Shown here in pieces: positions 61,913 through 64,000 of a stretch of DNA of 64,000 nucleotides (positions within the stretch are counted from its first letter, which is position 1; each line of letters starts with the position of its first letter). Under the pieces are notes generated by a model. It searched no databases and had not been told where the DNA came from. It saw only the letters and a list, made by a program, of their open reading frames with translations. Made by a program: the position numbers and the translations under genes. Source of the DNA: Blastomonas sp. AAP53 (GTDB lineage Bacteria; Pseudomonadota; Alphaproteobacteria; Sphingomonadales; Sphingomonadaceae); contig NZ_ANFZ01000005.1 in NCBI RefSeq assembly GCF_000331245.1, forward strand, positions 21,987 through 85,986, read 5' to 3'.

Positions 61913-62656
61913 TCAGAGCGGTTGGCGTAGCGGCTGGCGGGCGCAGACGGTTGCGCCGACACGATAACCGTGCCCCTGGCTGCCGCTGCCGCGTTGCATC
62001 GATGCTCCCAGGACAGCGCCCAGTCGCTCAAGCAGCGCGCTGCCTTCGTGAACGGCGCAGTCGGTTGCAAAATCGATGCCGTCGTTTTCCACCACCAGCG
62101 ACAACCCGGCTGCCGTGTTCTTGAGCGCCACGCGAATGGTGCCGCTCGTTCCAGGGGGATAGCCGTATTTCAGCGCATTAATGATGAGTTCGCTGCACAT
62201 CAGGATCAGGGCACGACGCATGTCGGGCATCATCCGCACTGTGTCTGCATCGACGGAAACCGCGATGTCGCGCGCCGAACCGAAAATCTCAGTGAGCCCG
62301 ATGGCGATCGTGCCCAGCAGCGGGACGCACGGCACCATGTCGGCCGTGCCGCAATCGGTCCCCAACTCCTCGTACGCACGCGCCAGGCTGCGCATCTTGA
62401 TAACCAGCTCTTCAGGAAACCAGCGCCGCGTGGGATGTTCGGCAATATTGGCGAGCGATGCGACCAGTTGCGCCAAGTTCCTGGCACGATGGATGGCATC
62501 GGCGCGCCACAGCGAGGCATGATCGACTTGCGCGGAGAAAGCCTTTCGGGGCGAAGAGGTGTCTGGAGAAAACAATCGCAGGATCATCTCTTCCGTTGCG
62601 ATCCTGCTCGTCCGTTCGCTGGCGGTTGCTGCCGAATGTGTGTTGTTTGCCGTCAT
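61913..62656 (-). CDS. Soluble HWE/HisKA_2-like histidine kinase
   Basis: The 247-residue protein has a phospho-acceptor-like phrase HRARNLAQLVASLANI near residues 56-71, of the HRxxN type seen in HWE and HisKA_2 kinases. An ATPase domain follows with the N box MCSELIINALKYGYP and the G box VENDGIDF. No sensor or membrane segment is present. In Alphaproteobacteria such kinases often feed the general stress response, but no phyR or ecfG gene is visible here. ATG at 62656 follows GGAG. A small gene lies 65 bases upstream on the same strand. Confidence 0.77.
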   Translation of the reverse strand: MTANNTHSAATASERTSRIATEEMILRLFSPDTSSPRKAFSAQVDHASLWRADAIHRARNLAQLVASLANIAEHPTRRWFPEELVIKMRSLARAYEELGTDCGTADMVPCVPLLGTIAIGLTEIFGSARDIAVSVDADTVRMMPDMRRALILMCSELIINALKYGYPPGTSGTIRVALKNTAAGLSLVVENDGIDFATDCAVHEGSALLERLGAVLGASMQRGSGSQGHGYRVGATVCARQPLRQPL

Positions 62657-62721
62657 CAGATTTCTCCGGACTGGAATGCATGCCGTGTTGGCCAATGTCT
62701 CATCGGGAAAGGTGATCTCGC

Positions 62722-63027
62722 TCAGCCCGGCGGGGTCAGGGGTCGAAATTCCGCATCGACGGCAAAGCTGGCCGCAATGGCCTGCAGCAGCGCCAGGGAT
62801 TCTTCCATCCGACCATTCGATTCGCCGGCGAGGTGCGCGACCTCGACCTTCACCTCACAGGTCGTCTCGATCACCGACAGCGCGCCTTGGGCTGTCAGCG
62901 TTTCGGTCTCGACCAGGGCATGAAGAATGCTCTCCGCCAGCAACAAGGCAGCCTGGCCGTGTGCGTCCGGTTCGGTGCGGGCTTCATGCAGAGCAGGAGG
63001 CACGGCGTCTTTTGGGTCTTTGGTCAT
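62722..63027 (-). CDS. Small protein of unknown function
   Basis: I do not recognise this 101-residue acidic, helical protein. It includes AALLLAESILHALVETETL near residues 26-44 and ESLALLQAIAASFAVDAEF near the C-terminus. No signal or membrane segment is seen. It precedes the HWE-like kinase on the same strand, so it may be a partner of that kinase or belong to the same response. It is divergent from the Crp/Fnr gene. Confidence 0.65.
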   Translation of the reverse strand: MTKDPKDAVPPALHEARTEPDAHGQAALLLAESILHALVETETLTAQGALSVIETTCEVKVEVAHLAGESNGRMEESLALLQAIAASFAVDAEFRPLTPPG

Positions 63028-63199
63028 GATGGGGCCGATATAAAGCCAGGCGGGAGCAATCCTTGATGCTCTCTGCTATCGGTGCCTGGGATAGCGTACC
63101 GACAGTAAGCCGCGTATACACCCCCCGGACGATGGCAAACACAATCGAGGTTAAGGCCGCCAAAGATCAGGTCTGCTATATCATGGGCGGGAGCACAAA

Positions 63200-63922
63200 A
63201 TGGCCAATGCCTTTACCAAACGCCTCAGTGGTTACGCTCCGTTGAATGACGTGGATGTCGGTCTGCTGGCCGATGCATGCCGCAATGTTCGCAACGTGCC
63301 TGCCGGCCATCATCTGATCATGGAGGGTGACAATCCCGATCCCGTATTCGTGATACTGGAAGGCTGGGCGTGCGGGTACAAGATCCTGCCCGATGGCGGC
63401 AGGCAGATACTGGCGTTCATGCTGCCTGGCGATTTTTGCGACATTCATATCGCGGTCCTGAGGGCGATCGACCACAATATCGTCACGATCACGCCGGCCA
63501 GGGTGGCGACACTTCCGCGCGCCCAGATGGAGGCGCTTGTCGAGGCGGGCCCTGAAATCACGCGCGCGTTCTGGTGGTCGCAACTGGTCGATCAAAGCGT
63601 GCTTCGCGCCTGGATCGTCAGCATGGGGCGGCGCACAGCCCAGGAGCGGATCGCCCATCTGATGTGCGAACTCTACATCCGGATGCGCAACATCGGCCTG
63701 GCAACCGATGCCCAGTGCAAGATGCCGCTCACCCAGCTCGTCATCGCCGATGCGGTCGGCCTGACCCCCGTACATGTCAACCGCGTGCTGAAATCACTGC
63801 GGCTGAGCAAGGTGATGGATCTGAGCTTCGGCGCGCTGACCATCATCGATCCGGTCCGGCTCGCCGAAATCGCGGGCTTTGATGGCAACTATCTGCACGG
63901 ACGGCTCGAGCAAGCCGGCTGA
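63200..63922 (+). CDS. Crp/Fnr-family transcriptional regulator
   Basis: The 240-residue protein has an N-terminal cyclic-nucleotide-binding-like domain (PDPVFVILEGWACGYKILPDGG near residues 46-67, MLPGDFCDI) and a C-terminal helix-turn-helix (QLVIADAVGLTPVHVNRVLK near 186-205). The cysteines needed for an Fnr iron-sulfur cluster are absent, so it is of the general Crp type. GGGAG lies eight bases before ATG. It is divergent from the small protein/kinase pair. Downstream, 63923-64000 shows only a terminal run of G. Confidence 0.9.
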   Translation: MANAFTKRLSGYAPLNDVDVGLLADACRNVRNVPAGHHLIMEGDNPDPVFVILEGWACGYKILPDGGRQILAFMLPGDFCDIHIAVLRAIDHNIVTITPARVATLPRAQMEALVEAGPEITRAFWWSQLVDQSVLRAWIVSMGRRTAQERIAHLMCELYIRMRNIGLATDAQCKMPLTQLVIADAVGLTPVHVNRVLKSLRLSKVMDLSFGALTIIDPVRLAEIAGFDGNYLHGRLEQAG

Positions 63923-64000
63923 ACGGCCAATCTCTGCAACTGGTATCCACGCCCTCAGCCGAACGCCGGAAGCCCCCGGAGGCGGTGCCTTGGGGGGGGG

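Noticed and set aside
1..64000. Mobile element, prophage, CRISPR, tRNA or rRNA
   Set aside because: No transposase, integrase or phage protein, no spaced short repeats and no recognisable tRNA or rRNA sequence were found by reading; a tRNA scan could not be run.
63990..64000. Run of G at the window end
   Set aside because: It may be a natural homopolymer or a sequence-end artefact; nothing else supports a feature.

Overview
The window is high-GC DNA (roughly 63-66% by eye) with dense genes and short intergenic gaps. It looks like a chromosomal accessory or catabolic region of a sphingomonad (Alphaproteobacteria, Sphingomonadales). This rests on two long TonB-dependent receptors beside catabolic genes, GPH-family symporters, DUF1838 proteins, an S46 peptidase and an HWE-like kinase; it is inference, because no rRNA, tRNA or marker gene is present.

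Region A (1-24.2 kb) is a catabolic locus of unknown substrate. It holds three DUF1838 proteins (one cut by the window edge), two aldehyde dehydrogenases, an FAD-linked oxidase, a NodB-like hydrolase, a flavin monooxygenase, an IclR regulator, a GPH transporter, a class I methyltransferase with a small partner, two alpha/beta hydrolases, a TonB receptor and an isocitrate-lyase/PEP-mutase-family lyase. A LeuCD-type hydro-lyase, a cytochrome c and an S46 dipeptidyl-peptidase follow. Five intergenic regions between 2.3 and 18.7 kb share a TATCCGC-N3-GCGG-like element (six copies, one directly upstream of iclR), which suggests one IclR regulon.

Region B (24.7-36.1 kb) is one chemotaxis operon: STAS protein, CheY, CheA, CheW, two soluble poly-HAMP receptors that are tandem duplicates, a second CheW, CheR, CheB, and a large last protein. 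That protein has a CheZ-like DxxxQ motif, a degenerate receptor-tip domain and an acidic DDGLF repeat tail. No flagellar or pilus genes are visible.

Region C (36.2-60.5 kb) is the most interesting part and looks like a C-glycoside (or keto-glycoside) utilisation locus. It encodes two complete pairs resembling the alpha and beta (DUF6379) subunits of C-glycoside deglycosidase. With them are two GMC oxidoreductases (one with a gluconate-2-dehydrogenase-subunit-3 partner), a TonB receptor, a GPH symporter, two further MFS transporters, four more TIM-barrel sugar isomerase/epimerase-like enzymes, a Gfo/Idh/MocA oxidoreductase, a nucleoside-hydrolase-like protein and a secreted esterase. The proposed order is outer-membrane uptake, inner-membrane uptake, C3 oxidation of the sugar by a GMC enzyme, beta-elimination of the aglycone by the alpha/beta pair, then processing of the keto-sugar by the TIM-barrel and Gfo/Idh enzymes. 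All ten promoters of these units carry the same palindrome, best form TTAGAA-N6-TTCTAA, at or near the -10 region. This points to a single repressor, for which the TetR protein inside the locus is the best local candidate. A decayed xylose isomerase gene and a LysR/NTF2-like pair also lie here.

Region D (60.6-64 kb) holds a PHB-depolymerase-family esterase, a soluble HWE/HisKA_2-like histidine kinase with a small upstream protein, and a Crp/Fnr regulator. No CRISPR array, insertion sequence, prophage, tRNA or rRNA was seen.
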